A stretch of 64,000 nt of DNA from assembly GCA_017467815.1 (NCBI GenBank), contig JAFUKI010000039.1, positions 1-64,000 on the forward strand, in the 5' to 3' direction. Of the stretch, positions 43,787-52,710 are shown in pieces. The notes beneath the pieces are model-generated. The model had not been told where the DNA came from and made no database searches. It saw only the letters and a list, made by a program, of their open reading frames with translations. The stretch is from Clostridia bacterium. Lineage in GTDB: Bacteria; Bacillota; Clostridia; Oscillospirales; CAG-272. Position numbers and translations under genes: made by a program. Positions within the stretch are counted from its first letter, which is position 1. The number at the start of each line of letters is the position of its first letter.

Positions 43787-43798
43787 ATGAAAAAGTAA
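43787..43798 (+). other. Possible three-codon mini-ORF overlapping the ftsH start
   Basis: ATG-AAA-AAG-TAA lies between the AGGAGG (43779-43784) and the ftsH ATG, and its TAA shares a base with that ATG (TAATG). The AGGAGG is 2 bases from this ATG and 13 from the ftsH ATG; neither spacing is ideal. Confidence 0.3.
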
Positions 43799-45840
43799 TG
43801 AAGAGCAGCTTCAAAATAGCAATTTTCTATATTGTCCTGATCGGGATCCTGATCGTGGCAACGGCTTCCCTGTGGTACAAGATACCCCAGGAATCTCTGG
43901 TGTACAGCCAGGTGGTGGAATTGTTCCAGAATGAGCAGGTACGCAAATTTGAAGTCGATGAAGACAACAACCTGACCATGCTGGTACGTGTTACCGCCCA
44001 GGACGGTACGGAAGGCGAAGCCACGCTGTACTATAAATTACGGGACGTTACCATGTTCCGTGAGCATCTGGGAGAGTTGATCGACGCCCAGCACGCCGCA
44101 GGAATCATTGAAGCATACGATTATCCCCCGCCGTATGAAATTCCGTGGTGGGTATCCCTGCTTCCCTATGTGATCGTAATTATCCTGTTTGTGGTAATGT
44201 GGATCTTTGTTGTCAACCAGGCAACCGGCGGAAAGGGTTCCAAGATCAATTCTGTCGGCAGAGCAAAAGCAAAGCTGGTTACAGCCGATAAAGCGAAAGT
44301 ATACTTCAAAGACGTCGCCGGCGCAGATGAAGAAAAAGCGGAACTGGAAGAGATCGTTGAATTCCTCCGCAACCCCGCCTACTTCACAAAACTCGGCGCC
44401 AAGATTCCCCACGGTGTACTTCTGGTGGGCCCTCCCGGTACCGGTAAGACACTGATCGCCAAAGCCGTAGCAGGGGAAGCCGGTGTTCCGTTCTACTCCA
44501 TTTCCGGTTCTGATTTTGTGGAAATGTACGTAGGTGTCGGTGCATCCAGAGTGCGTGACCTGTTCGATACCGCAAAGAAGAATCCGGCAGCGATCATTTT
44601 CATCGACGAAATCGACGCTGTAGGCCGTCACAGAGGTGCAGGTCTCGGCGGCGGACATGACGAAAGAGAACAGACCCTGAACCAGATTCTGGTGGAAATG
44701 GATGGTTTCGGTTCCAGCGAAGGCGTAATTGTTATGGCAGCAACCAACCGTCCCGACATCCTTGACCCGGCACTTCTCCGTCCCGGCAGATTTGACCGCC
44801 AGATCACCATGAATGCTCCCGATGTAAAGGGAAGAGAAGACATCCTCAAGGTACACGCCAAGAATAAACCCTTTGAAGAAGATGTGGATCTGAGCGTTAT
44901 CGCCAAAACCACCGTGGGCTTTACCGGTGCGGAACTTGCCAACCTGCTGAACGAAGCCGCACTGCTGGCTGCACGGAAGGGCAAGCACCTGATCGGCATG
45001 AACGATCTGGAAGAAGCGATGATCAAGGTTATCGTAGGACCTGCCAAAAAGTCCAAGGTGATCTCCGAAGCGGAAAAACGCCTGACCGCATACCACGAAG
45101 CCGGTCATGCCGTTACAACCTGGGTAAGACAGAAGGACGAACCGGTCCACCAGATCTCCATCATCCCCAGCGGCAGAGCAGGCGGATACACCCTGTCCTT
45201 CCCGAAAGAAGACCGTTCCTATATGTCCCGTACTGCAATGCAGGATGAAATTATTACGCTGCTGGGCGGACGTGTAGCGGAACAGCTGATTCTGGGGGAT
45301 ATCTCCACCGGCGCATCCAACGATATCCAGCGCGCCACCAATATTGCCCGTCAGATGGTTACCAAGTACGGTATGTCCGATAAACTCGGTCCGATCCTGT
45401 ACGGCAGTGAATCTTCCAGTGATGAAGTATTCCTGGGCAGAGATTTCAACCAGACCAGAAACTATTCCGAAGAAACCGCATCCATCATCGACGGTGAAAT
45501 CAAGCGCATCATCGCCTACGCCTATGATCAGGCAGAAAGCATCCTTAAGGAACACAGCGAGCGTCTGCATTTCATTGCGGAATATCTCATGAAGAATGAG
45601 ATCATGGAAGAAGAACAGTTTGTACGCGCCATGTCCGAACCCGGTGTAACCATTGAGGATCTGGAAGCCATGGTAGCGGAAAAACGCCGCAAGAGTCGTG
45701 AAGAAAACGAAGCTCACGCACGTCGTATGGCAGAAGAAGAAAAACGCCGTGAGGAAGAAAGAGCAAAGGCTGAATCCGGTGACAAAGCTCCTCTCAAAGA
45801 TGACAGTGATTCCGTAAGCAATACACCCACCGAGCAGTAA
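43798..45840 (+). CDS. ftsH: ATP-dependent zinc metalloprotease FtsH
   Basis: 680 residues. Two membrane segments (about 5-26 and 118-140) flank an external domain. The AAA module has Walker A GPPGTGKT (211-218), Walker [12 protein letters not shown] and [11 protein letters not shown]. The protease site is HEAGH (433-437). FtsH degrades damaged or regulatory membrane and cytoplasmic proteins. The C-terminal 50 residues are a charged, disordered tail rich in Glu, Arg and Lys. The start has an oddly long gap from AGGAGG with a three-codon frame between. It ends the tilS-hpt-ftsH cluster. Confidence 0.97.
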   Translation: MKSSFKIAIFYIVLIGILIVATASLWYKIPQESLVYSQVVELFQNEQVRKFEVDEDNNLTMLVRVTAQDGTEGEATLYYKLRDVTMFREHLGELIDAQHAAGIIEAYDYPPPYEIPWWVSLLPYVIVIILFVVMWIFVVNQATGGKGSKINSVGRAKAKLVTADKAKVYFKDVAGADEEKAELEEIVEFLRNPAYFTKLGAKIPHGVLLVGPPGTGKTLIAKAVAGEAGVPFYSISGSDFVEMYVGVGASRVRDLFDTAKKNPAAIIFIDEIDAVGRHRGAGLGGGHDEREQTLNQILVEMDGFGSSEGVIVMAATNRPDILDPALLRPGRFDRQITMNAPDVKGREDILKVHAKNKPFEEDVDLSVIAKTTVGFTGAELANLLNEAALLAARKGKHLIGMNDLEEAMIKVIVGPAKKSKVISEAEKRLTAYHEAGHAVTTWVRQKDEPVHQISIIPSGRAGGYTLSFPKEDRSYMSRTAMQDEIITLLGGRVAEQLILGDISTGASNDIQRATNIARQMVTKYGMSDKLGPILYGSESSSDEVFLGRDFNQTRNYSEETASIIDGEIKRIIAYAYDQAESILKEHSERLHFIAEYLMKNEIMEEEQFVRAMSEPGVTIEDLEAMVAEKRRKSREENEAHARRMAEEEKRREEERAKAESGDKAPLKDDSDSVSNTPTEQ

Positions 45841-45860
45841 GCCGAAAACAGAAAAAGTAA

Positions 45861-45897
45861 GACCGGGTCGTCCATAACGGATAACCCGGTCTGTTTT
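45861..45897. terminator. Terminator between ftsH and the DUF4838 gene
   Basis: GACCGGGT pairs with ACCCGGTC around a 15-base loop, followed by GTTTTT. It touches the stop of the convergent minus-strand gene and may serve both. Confidence 0.75.
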
Positions 45898-47489
45898 TAT
45901 GCTTTTTTCACTGTCCACATATCGGGAGTCTGGGAGAGATCCGCATCATCGGGAGGGAAGTCAACGGATTCCTTGAAGTGTATACCGTACATCTTGGCAT
46001 CTTCCAGAAAAGCACGTCCCACATCCGCATCAGGATGCATCATCAGCTTGATATACCGCCACTGCATCCGGGAACGCTTGACCGCATCGATCCGGTCACC
46101 GGCAAGTTCCTCCGCCTTGTCCCACAACCCATCGAGCGTTTCTTCCATAGGGATATAGCAATCCTTGTGGAACAGCCAGGTTTCGGAAGTCCACCAGTAG
46201 GTGTGATAACGCCGGCTTTCCTGGGTGACAAAATCGAGATAACAGCGGATAAACCGCCAGCCTTCACCGTAGTAAGCCGCCATGAATTCATCCATATGCC
46301 GCAGATATTCCTGCTCCGCCATCATAGGATCCCACATCAGCCTTGCCAGCAGATAACAGCGCAGCTCGCCGAATTCACCGGAAGCGGGGGAGGTATAATT
46401 GCCTTCCGGATAGATTCCCTTTACCCCATGCTCCGCATAAAACCGCATGGTATCGCGCAGGGTGTAGAAATTGGGAAGAGTGGGAATATAGTGGAAAAAA
46501 TTCGTCGTATAATCCCAGAGATACAGACGATCACAGATTTCGTTCCACCACAGAATCTGATTCCGGAAATCCCGGTTGCTGATACAGGTATCATCCAGAA
46601 GGGAATGGGAAGGGCAGAGATATACGGAGCAGAGCCGGATGCATACATTTTCTCTGGGTTTTGTGATCTTCGGCGGATCGGTTGTGTAGTGATATGCCAG
46701 CGTTTCAATAACCACATCGGGGTAATCATCCCGTACACTGTCCGCTACCGCATTGACAAACCGCAGCAGAATACCGGACTGACTGCCTTCTTCCGCAAAG
46801 ACCGCATTGCACTTCTCGCAGGTACAGTATCTCTGATTGTCATTCTGTGAAACGGCAACGACTGTGGTATCCGGCGCTTCTTTCAGAATATTCCGTACTT
46901 TACGGATCGTTTTGTCCAGATTCTCCGGATCACTGAGACAGGGCTGTACATCTGCCGGCGTCTCCGTAAGCTCAGCCAGGGTATGCACAAATCCCCAGAT
47001 TTTCTGACCGCCGCCGTATTTTTCGGGGAAAAGCGTATGATTGGGGAAATACCGGTTGTTGATCCTGTTTTTGACACTCCAGACAAGATCATCACCGCAT
47101 ACCCAGTCAGACTGCCGGCTTTCGAAAACAGGTGTGTGCGCCCATTCCTTGTCCACAACGATATCGCCGTCGCCGTAAGTTTCCAGATCCGGCAGGAAAA
47201 AGCGGCAGCCGGCATAGCGTTCCAGAAACTCATAGACACCGTAAATTGCACCGCGTCCGTTTCCGCCGGCAATGGAAATACCGCCTTCTTCAGGCAGGGA
47301 AATGCGGCAGGCATCGGGTTTCAGTTGTGTATCCAGGTAAATCTGAACCGGATACATACCATCCGCGGAAATACCGAATTTTTCAAAATACCGACCAAGC
47401 TCAGCGGCGGCGTACTGTTCCGCTTCACTCTCGCCGCAGGAAATCCGAACAGACGTGATTTCCTGACCGTTTACAATCAGTTTTCTCAT
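45897..47489 (-). CDS. DUF4838 domain protein, probable glycosidase-like
   Basis: 530 residues with no signal peptide, so cytoplasmic. The N-terminal domain (about 1-110; AAELGRYFEKFG, GISIAGGNGRGAIYGVYEFL) is the non-catalytic domain found before alpha-glucuronidase-like barrels. The middle is a DUF4838 barrel with VAVSQNDNQRYCTCEKCNAV and WDYTTNFFHYIPTLPNFY. The whole resembles glycosidases of plant or host glycans, but no activity has been shown for this family that I know of. GGAGG precedes the start. It follows the beta-propeller lipoprotein by 42 bases, so they are likely cotranscribed. Confidence 0.85.
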   Translation of the reverse strand: MRKLIVNGQEITSVRISCGESEAEQYAAAELGRYFEKFGISADGMYPVQIYLDTQLKPDACRISLPEEGGISIAGGNGRGAIYGVYEFLERYAGCRFFLPDLETYGDGDIVVDKEWAHTPVFESRQSDWVCGDDLVWSVKNRINNRYFPNHTLFPEKYGGGQKIWGFVHTLAELTETPADVQPCLSDPENLDKTIRKVRNILKEAPDTTVVAVSQNDNQRYCTCEKCNAVFAEEGSQSGILLRFVNAVADSVRDDYPDVVIETLAYHYTTDPPKITKPRENVCIRLCSVYLCPSHSLLDDTCISNRDFRNQILWWNEICDRLYLWDYTTNFFHYIPTLPNFYTLRDTMRFYAEHGVKGIYPEGNYTSPASGEFGELRCYLLARLMWDPMMAEQEYLRHMDEFMAAYYGEGWRFIRCYLDFVTQESRRYHTYWWTSETWLFHKDCYIPMEETLDGLWDKAEELAGDRIDAVKRSRMQWRYIKLMMHPDADVGRAFLEDAKMYGIHFKESVDFPPDDADLSQTPDMWTVKKA

Positions 47490-47531
47490 AACGAACCTCC
47501 TGATATCGCTTAAAAGATCAACTTGGGAGAA

Positions 47532-48848
47532 TTATTCTTCCGCCCATTCCACATCGGCAATTCTGATGATGCCGATAGCGCACAGGTTGGTATCTTTATT
47601 AAGGTGTTCAAACATAAGCATTTCGGAGTTACGGCTGAAACCGGGATGGGGATCCAGGCCCCCGGAAGCGATCTGTATGTTCTGAACTACCGGTTTTTCC
47701 TCACCGGTTTCCAGATTGATCAGAATTACGTTTTTATTACCCCAGACGGTATCCCCGGTCACAGATTTGCCGTCGGGGGAACAGCTGGTGTGCCAATAGG
47801 GATAGGAGGTGAATTTTTCCTGTACGGTTCTGTCGGAAGAAGTCAGGTCAATGTAACAGATACCATAGGGTGCATCCTCCGGCAAAGGATAATTCACAAA
47901 CCAAAGTCCCTTGCCGTCATAACTCCAGCATTCATGGGTCAGCTGGTCTAAAACGATCGTATTTCCGTTTTCATCCACTGTGGTTTCCTGATCAACAATG
48001 CAGTAAGGTTCTTTGCCGATTTCATAGAGCCACATTCTGTCCAGATTTCTGTGGATACTTTTATCATGCGCAAAGAACAGCTGGGTATGATCGACGGGAT
48101 TGAGCATGTGGTGATTTGCAACGGGATCCTCTTCCTCAAAAATGTAGTCAAATATGTCGATGATCTCACGCTTTTCCATATCAAAAATGGTCGCGCGGTA
48201 TTTACCGTCCGCATCCGGGCTGGCATATGTGGTCATGCTGATATATCTTCCGTCCAGAGTAGTTTCAATAAATCCGTCGATGAGATGATCGAAGACATAT
48301 ACTACTTCATTGACACCGGTGCGAAGATCGAAAACACTCAGAGTATGATTATCGGAACCAACATAGTAGATCAGTTCGTCATGAACCAGATAGCTGCTGA
48401 AATGAGAACAGCTTATTCCTAAATCATAAACAACTTTTTCGGTGAGATCAGCCGCTAAAAGTTTATATCCACTTAGTTTACATACAACGAAAATATTGCT
48501 GCCTACAAAATAATTCTTGTTGTAGTAGCCATAAGCCAGATTGCTTTCTGTGGAAACAATATCCAGATAGGGGACCGGGACCTTTCTTTTAGCATAGGAG
48601 GTCTCTTGATACGTTACTTCAACGACCGATTCGGTCTGAGATACGGGATAAAGTTCCGCCAGGTTGATGTCACCGATAACAATGGGTTCCGTTTCCGGCT
48701 CGGTTTCAGTTACGGCTTCAGTTTCGGATTCGCTCTCGGTTTGGGCAGCGGTTTCTTCGGGGGGGACCGATTCGGCGGGTTCACAGCCAACCAGCATAAA
48801 ACAACTGAAAAGCAGCGCTGCAAAAAGCATAATGGTTATCTTTTTCAT
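47532..48848 (-). CDS. Beta-propeller lipoprotein resembling oligogalacturonate lyase
   Basis: About 438 residues. The lipobox LVGC follows a signal sequence. A Thr/Glu linker leads to a seven-bladed-propeller-like domain. VANHHMLNPVDHTQLFFAHD, LTHECWSYDGKGLWFVNY, WHTSCSPDGKSVTGD and HPGFSRNSEMLMFEH resemble the oligogalacturonate lyase (Ogl) family, which is normally cytoplasmic; this one is exported. I place the start at 48848, with AAAGGAG before it; an upstream ATG at 48941 adds an unlikely stretch. It heads a two-gene operon with the DUF4838 gene. The substrate is unproven. Confidence 0.75.
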   Translation of the reverse strand: MKKITIMLFAALLFSCFMLVGCEPAESVPPEETAAQTESESETEAVTETEPETEPIVIGDINLAELYPVSQTESVVEVTYQETSYAKRKVPVPYLDIVSTESNLAYGYYNKNYFVGSNIFVVCKLSGYKLLAADLTEKVVYDLGISCSHFSSYLVHDELIYYVGSDNHTLSVFDLRTGVNEVVYVFDHLIDGFIETTLDGRYISMTTYASPDADGKYRATIFDMEKREIIDIFDYIFEEEDPVANHHMLNPVDHTQLFFAHDKSIHRNLDRMWLYEIGKEPYCIVDQETTVDENGNTIVLDQLTHECWSYDGKGLWFVNYPLPEDAPYGICYIDLTSSDRTVQEKFTSYPYWHTSCSPDGKSVTGDTVWGNKNVILINLETGEEKPVVQNIQIASGGLDPHPGFSRNSEMLMFEHLNKDTNLCAIGIIRIADVEWAEE

Positions 48849-49067
48849 GGGTGATCTCCTTTCACTTTTCCGGGGTATCTCATTTGTCATTCTATGTCTC
48901 CGGTTAAATGTAAGGATACCATACTTTTTTATGTTTTGCAAGTCCTGTCTTACATTTTATTGGTATTTTTCGAAAAAACAATGCTCAAATTTGTTTTACG
49001 GAAAGATACCTCAGAAAGGATATATCCAATTTGCTGAAATACCGTGCAGTATTCCCATTCGGTTATG

Positions 49068-49111
49068 AAAAAACCTCCCGAGAATTCATCTAAGATAGAT
49101 TCTCAGGAGGG
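49068..49111 (-). terminator. Terminator of trkA-trkH
   Basis: On the minus strand CCTCCTGAGAAT pairs with ATTCTCGGGAGG and is followed by TTTTTTC. It lies 40 bases after the trkH stop. The rest of 48849-49150 holds the AT-rich promoter region of the lipoprotein gene and nothing else recognised. Confidence 0.85.
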
Positions 49112-49150
49112 AGAGGGATTCTTATGATTTCAAATGCAGAATAGTTCTAC

Positions 49151-50626
49151 TCAATGCTTCCATGCCGTCTTGCTGAACAAAGCCAGAATCGGGAACAACT
49201 CCAGACGACCCAGCAGCATATTGATGGACAAAAGATATTTGGATACATCGGACAAAAATCCGAAATTCCGGGTAGGACCGACCGCATCAAGACCGGGCCC
49301 CACATTGTTGAAACAGGTGGCAACCGCCGTGAAGCAGGTTTCCAGAGATTGACCGGATTCCGCCAAAGTGATCAGCAATACGGAAACGGCGAATATCAGC
49401 ATATATACCACAAAATACGCAGACACCCCGGTTACAACGGACTGGGGTACATGATTCCCGTCACAGCGGATGGCACGTACTTCTCTCGGATTGAGATAAT
49501 ACCGGATTTCCTTCAGGGCAGTCTTGACCATAATGATCAGACGGGAAACCTTAAGCCCACCCGCAGTGGAAGAAGCACATCCGCCGCAGAACATCAGCAG
49601 CACCAGTATTCCCTTGGAGAAGGACGACCATAGATCGAAGTCCGTGGTGGCAAAACCTGATGTTGTTATGATCGAAGCGACCTGGAAGAACGCATACCGC
49701 AGAGAAAGGAAGAAATCGCCGTAGAGTGATCGGATATCCAGCGTGATCAGCAGAACGGCGGATGCAACAATAATCAGATACCACCGCAGCTCGTCACTTT
49801 TCAGAATACCGAGAATGTTTTTGGTCAAAAGGAAATAGAAAATATTGAAGTTGATACCGAACATCAGGATGAATACACCTATGACCGTTTCAATATACGC
49901 ACTGTCATACGCACCGATGCTGGCATTCTTTGTGGAGAAACCGCCGGTACCTGCCGAAGCGAAGGAATGACAAACCGAGTCAAACAGATCCATTCCGCCG
50001 AGCAGCAGAAGAATGATTTCCGCTAATGTCATTACCGCATAGATCAGATACAGGATCTGCACATTGAACCGCAGTTTGGGTACCAGTTTGCCGAACATGG
50101 GTCCGGGGCTTTCCGCGCGGATGATATATACATCGGATCCTACGGACTGACTCCTCTTTTTATTCTTATCGGATTCAATGGGAAGAATCGCCAGCGCAAA
50201 AGCCAGAACTCCCATGCCGCCGATCCATACAATGAAATGACGCCAGAACTGAATACTGTTCGGCAGGGTCTCCACTTCGGAAAGAATGGTGGAACCTGTG
50301 GTAGTAAAGCCGGAAACCGTCTCAAAAAACGCATCCGCAAACCGGGGAATGGTGCCGCTGATCATAAAGGGCATCGCACCGAATACGGCAAAAACGATCC
50401 AGATAATTGTAACAACCGCAAACCCTTCCTTGGCAAAAAGGGTGCCTTTGGCAGGTTTTTTGAATCCGCCGAGCAGACCGAGCGCCACCAGAACCAGCGC
50501 CGGAATCAGAAATGCCGTCACACAGCCGTCGTTATAGATCAGCGAAACCAGAATGGGCAGAACCATCAGAATGGCCAGAACGAAGAAAATCCGGCTGCAA
50601 AGATAAAATATATACCGTATGCTCAT
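49151..50626 (-). CDS. trkH: TrkH/KtrB-family potassium uptake protein
   Basis: 491 residues with about ten membrane segments in the fourfold M1-P-M2 pattern of potassium channels/transporters (selectivity-filter-like TVSGFTTTGSTILS, SFASAGTGGFSTKNAS, SIITTSGFATTDF, ATCFNNVGPGLDAVG). It forms the membrane pore gated by TrkA. The ATG at 50626 follows GGAGG by 9 bases and lies 4 bases after the trkA stop. It imports potassium for osmotic balance. Length and motifs are intact. Confidence 0.95.
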   Translation of the reverse strand: MSIRYIFYLCSRIFFVLAILMVLPILVSLIYNDGCVTAFLIPALVLVALGLLGGFKKPAKGTLFAKEGFAVVTIIWIVFAVFGAMPFMISGTIPRFADAFFETVSGFTTTGSTILSEVETLPNSIQFWRHFIVWIGGMGVLAFALAILPIESDKNKKRSQSVGSDVYIIRAESPGPMFGKLVPKLRFNVQILYLIYAVMTLAEIILLLLGGMDLFDSVCHSFASAGTGGFSTKNASIGAYDSAYIETVIGVFILMFGINFNIFYFLLTKNILGILKSDELRWYLIIVASAVLLITLDIRSLYGDFFLSLRYAFFQVASIITTSGFATTDFDLWSSFSKGILVLLMFCGGCASSTAGGLKVSRLIIMVKTALKEIRYYLNPREVRAIRCDGNHVPQSVVTGVSAYFVVYMLIFAVSVLLITLAESGQSLETCFTAVATCFNNVGPGLDAVGPTRNFGFLSDVSKYLLSINMLLGRLELFPILALFSKTAWKH

Positions 50627-50630
50627 ACCA

Positions 50631-51995
50631 TCATTCCTCCAGAATACCGTCAAGAGAGGAAATGTACAGATTGGTCGTCACTACAATTACGATGTCCCCC
50701 GGACAGATCACGTCATTGGCGCCGGGATAAATAATGTGACTGCCTCTGACAATACCGGCGATCAGCAGATTCTTTTTGAGTTTCAGATCGCAGAGAGGTG
50801 TGCCGATTACTTCAGCTTTGTCGGTTGCCACAAACTCCATGGCTTCCACCTGACCGTCAATCAGCTTGTACAGAGTACGGATGGCGGAGTTGCCGGACTG
50901 ACCGAGCGCACGGGCGTAGGAGATGATCACATTGGCCATCAGCTGGTTGGGGGAAATACCGCTGTTCAGCTGAATACCGCCTGCCATCCCCAGAAGGGTC
51001 TTCTTGTTGATCTTCGGAATCACTTTCTGTACCCCTTCACTGAGGGCATACAGGGAAAGGATCATATTGCTTTCATCCATACCGGTAAGGGGAATGCAGG
51101 CATCCATATTACGGATCCCTTCTTCCACCAGCAGTTCATGATCCGAACCGTCACCGTGGATGATCTGCGCTTTGGGCAGTTCCCGCGCCAGTTCAAGACA
51201 GCGGTTTTCATCCGATTCAATGATCTTGACACGCATACCGCTGTCCGTCAGCATCTTTGTCAGATAGTAGGCGATCCTGCTGCCGCCGATGAGCATAACA
51301 TCCCGGATGGGTTCCGAAAGCTCACCGATTTCCCGGAAGAAGCGGTGGATATCCCCGTGGGTCGCTGTCAGATTCAATATATCCCCCGGTTTGATCACAT
51401 ACGCACCGGAAGGTACAAGTACCCTGTCCGAACCGGCGCACTGCACAGTACAGACGAGCACTCTTGTTTTGAATTTGGAGGGGAACTGCATCAGGGAAAG
51501 CCCTGCCAGAGGACTTTTTTCCGTAACTTTCAGTTCTACAATATCAATTCGTCCGCTGGCAAAAGAGTCCACTTTGATTGCACTGGGAATCCGAAGGATA
51601 CGGGAGATCGCATTAGCCGCATGATATTCCGGATTGAACATATTGTCAATACCGAATTCACGACGCATGAACTGGATCTGCGCATGGAGATCGGGATTCC
51701 GCACACGTGCCACGCAGTTTTTCGCACCGAGCCGTTTGGCAATGGTACAGGAAAGCACATTCAGCTCATCCTGGGGCGTACAGGAAATCACAAGATCCGC
51801 TTTTTCCACACCGGCTTCACGAAGGATGTCCGTAACAGCACCGCTGCCGCAGATACCGATGACATCATAGGATTCCTGTACGGCATTGATCACGGAGGGC
51901 AGAGTATCAATAATGGATATATTGTGATTTTCTGCAAGGAGGGAAGCTACCAGTTCTTCACCGGTCTTCCCACATCCGATAATGATAATATTCAT
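50631..51995 (-). CDS. trkA: Trk system potassium uptake regulator TrkA
   Basis: 454 residues made of two RCK_N/RCK_C tandem units. The first begins MNIIIIGCGKTGEELVASLL (a Rossmann NAD site) and the second has VMLIGGSRIAYYLTKML at about 228. TrkA binds NAD(H)/ATP and gates TrkH. GGAGG lies before the ATG. It is the first gene of trkA-trkH and 57 bases from the divergent-looking but same-strand PRTase gene upstream. Confidence 0.95.
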   Translation of the reverse strand: MNIIIIGCGKTGEELVASLLAENHNISIIDTLPSVINAVQESYDVIGICGSGAVTDILREAGVEKADLVISCTPQDELNVLSCTIAKRLGAKNCVARVRNPDLHAQIQFMRREFGIDNMFNPEYHAANAISRILRIPSAIKVDSFASGRIDIVELKVTEKSPLAGLSLMQFPSKFKTRVLVCTVQCAGSDRVLVPSGAYVIKPGDILNLTATHGDIHRFFREIGELSEPIRDVMLIGGSRIAYYLTKMLTDSGMRVKIIESDENRCLELARELPKAQIIHGDGSDHELLVEEGIRNMDACIPLTGMDESNMILSLYALSEGVQKVIPKINKKTLLGMAGGIQLNSGISPNQLMANVIISYARALGQSGNSAIRTLYKLIDGQVEAMEFVATDKAEVIGTPLCDLKLKKNLLIAGIVRGSHIIYPGANDVICPGDIVIVVTTNLYISSLDGILEE

Positions 51996-52052
51996 AATGT
52001 TTCCTCCATTTATCGTAAATTTAGCGCAGTGAATAATGAAAGCAGCGTATAA

Positions 52053-52622
52053 TTAAAACAGAGAACCGTCCATAACCGTGCCGTCCGGATTGAACAGCGG
52101 GAGTTTTTCCAGATAGATAATATCCTCTCTGGTCTGTGCATCCCCTTCGGCGAGAATCGCCATCTTACCGGCAATAATGCCGCCGGCAGCTTTCACCAGT
52201 TCTTCAACAGCACGGAGGCTTTCCCCGGTGGAAATTACGTCATCTACCAGCAGAATCCGCTTGCCGCACATCAGCTCTGCATCGGTTTTGTCCAGAAACA
52301 GCTCCTGTTCACCGGCTGTGGTGATGGACTGAACCGTAACCTTGAACACACCCTGCATATAGGCTTTTGCCTTTTTGCGGGCGATGAAATACTTCTGATT
52401 TCCGGCAAGACGTGCCATTTCGTGGGCAAGCGGAATTCCTTTTGCTTCCGCAGTAATGATGTAATCGTATGCGGGGGCAATTTTCAGCAAAGCCTCCGCT
52501 GCCGCAGTGGTCAGTTCCGGATCACCAAAGATGACAAATGCGCCAATGGACAGATTTTCGTTCACAGGACAAATGGGCAGATCTCTGCGAAGCCCGGCAA
52601 TGGTCATAGGATAACTTTTCAT
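52053..52622 (-). CDS. Phosphoribosyltransferase (adenine/xanthine type)
   Basis: About 189 residues. The PRPP-binding motif RILLVDDVISTGESL and the hood sequence YIITAEAKGIPLAHEMARLAG are present. Overall it resembles adenine or xanthine phosphoribosyltransferases; the central PAYDYIITAEAKG part fits xpt/apt more than hpt. It may also be a regulator-like PRTase. GGAGG precedes two ATGs (52625 and 52622); the second has better spacing. It lies between trkA and pheT, apparently on its own. Confidence 0.85.
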   Translation of the reverse strand: MKSYPMTIAGLRRDLPICPVNENLSIGAFVIFGDPELTTAAAEALLKIAPAYDYIITAEAKGIPLAHEMARLAGNQKYFIARKKAKAYMQGVFKVTVQSITTAGEQELFLDKTDAELMCGKRILLVDDVISTGESLRAVEELVKAAGGIIAGKMAILAEGDAQTREDIIYLEKLPLFNPDGTVMDGSLF

Positions 52623-52710
52623 CATAAACCTCCATTCCAAAAGACAGAAGGGAAACAGGTCACCCCCATTTCCCACCGTCCATTTATCGTTAACTCAATT
52701 CTATTGTGTA

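Noticed and set aside
44038-45918. 626-codon minus-strand open frame
   Set aside because: It is antisense to ftsH, a clear AAA protease gene. No ribosome binding site or family features are seen.
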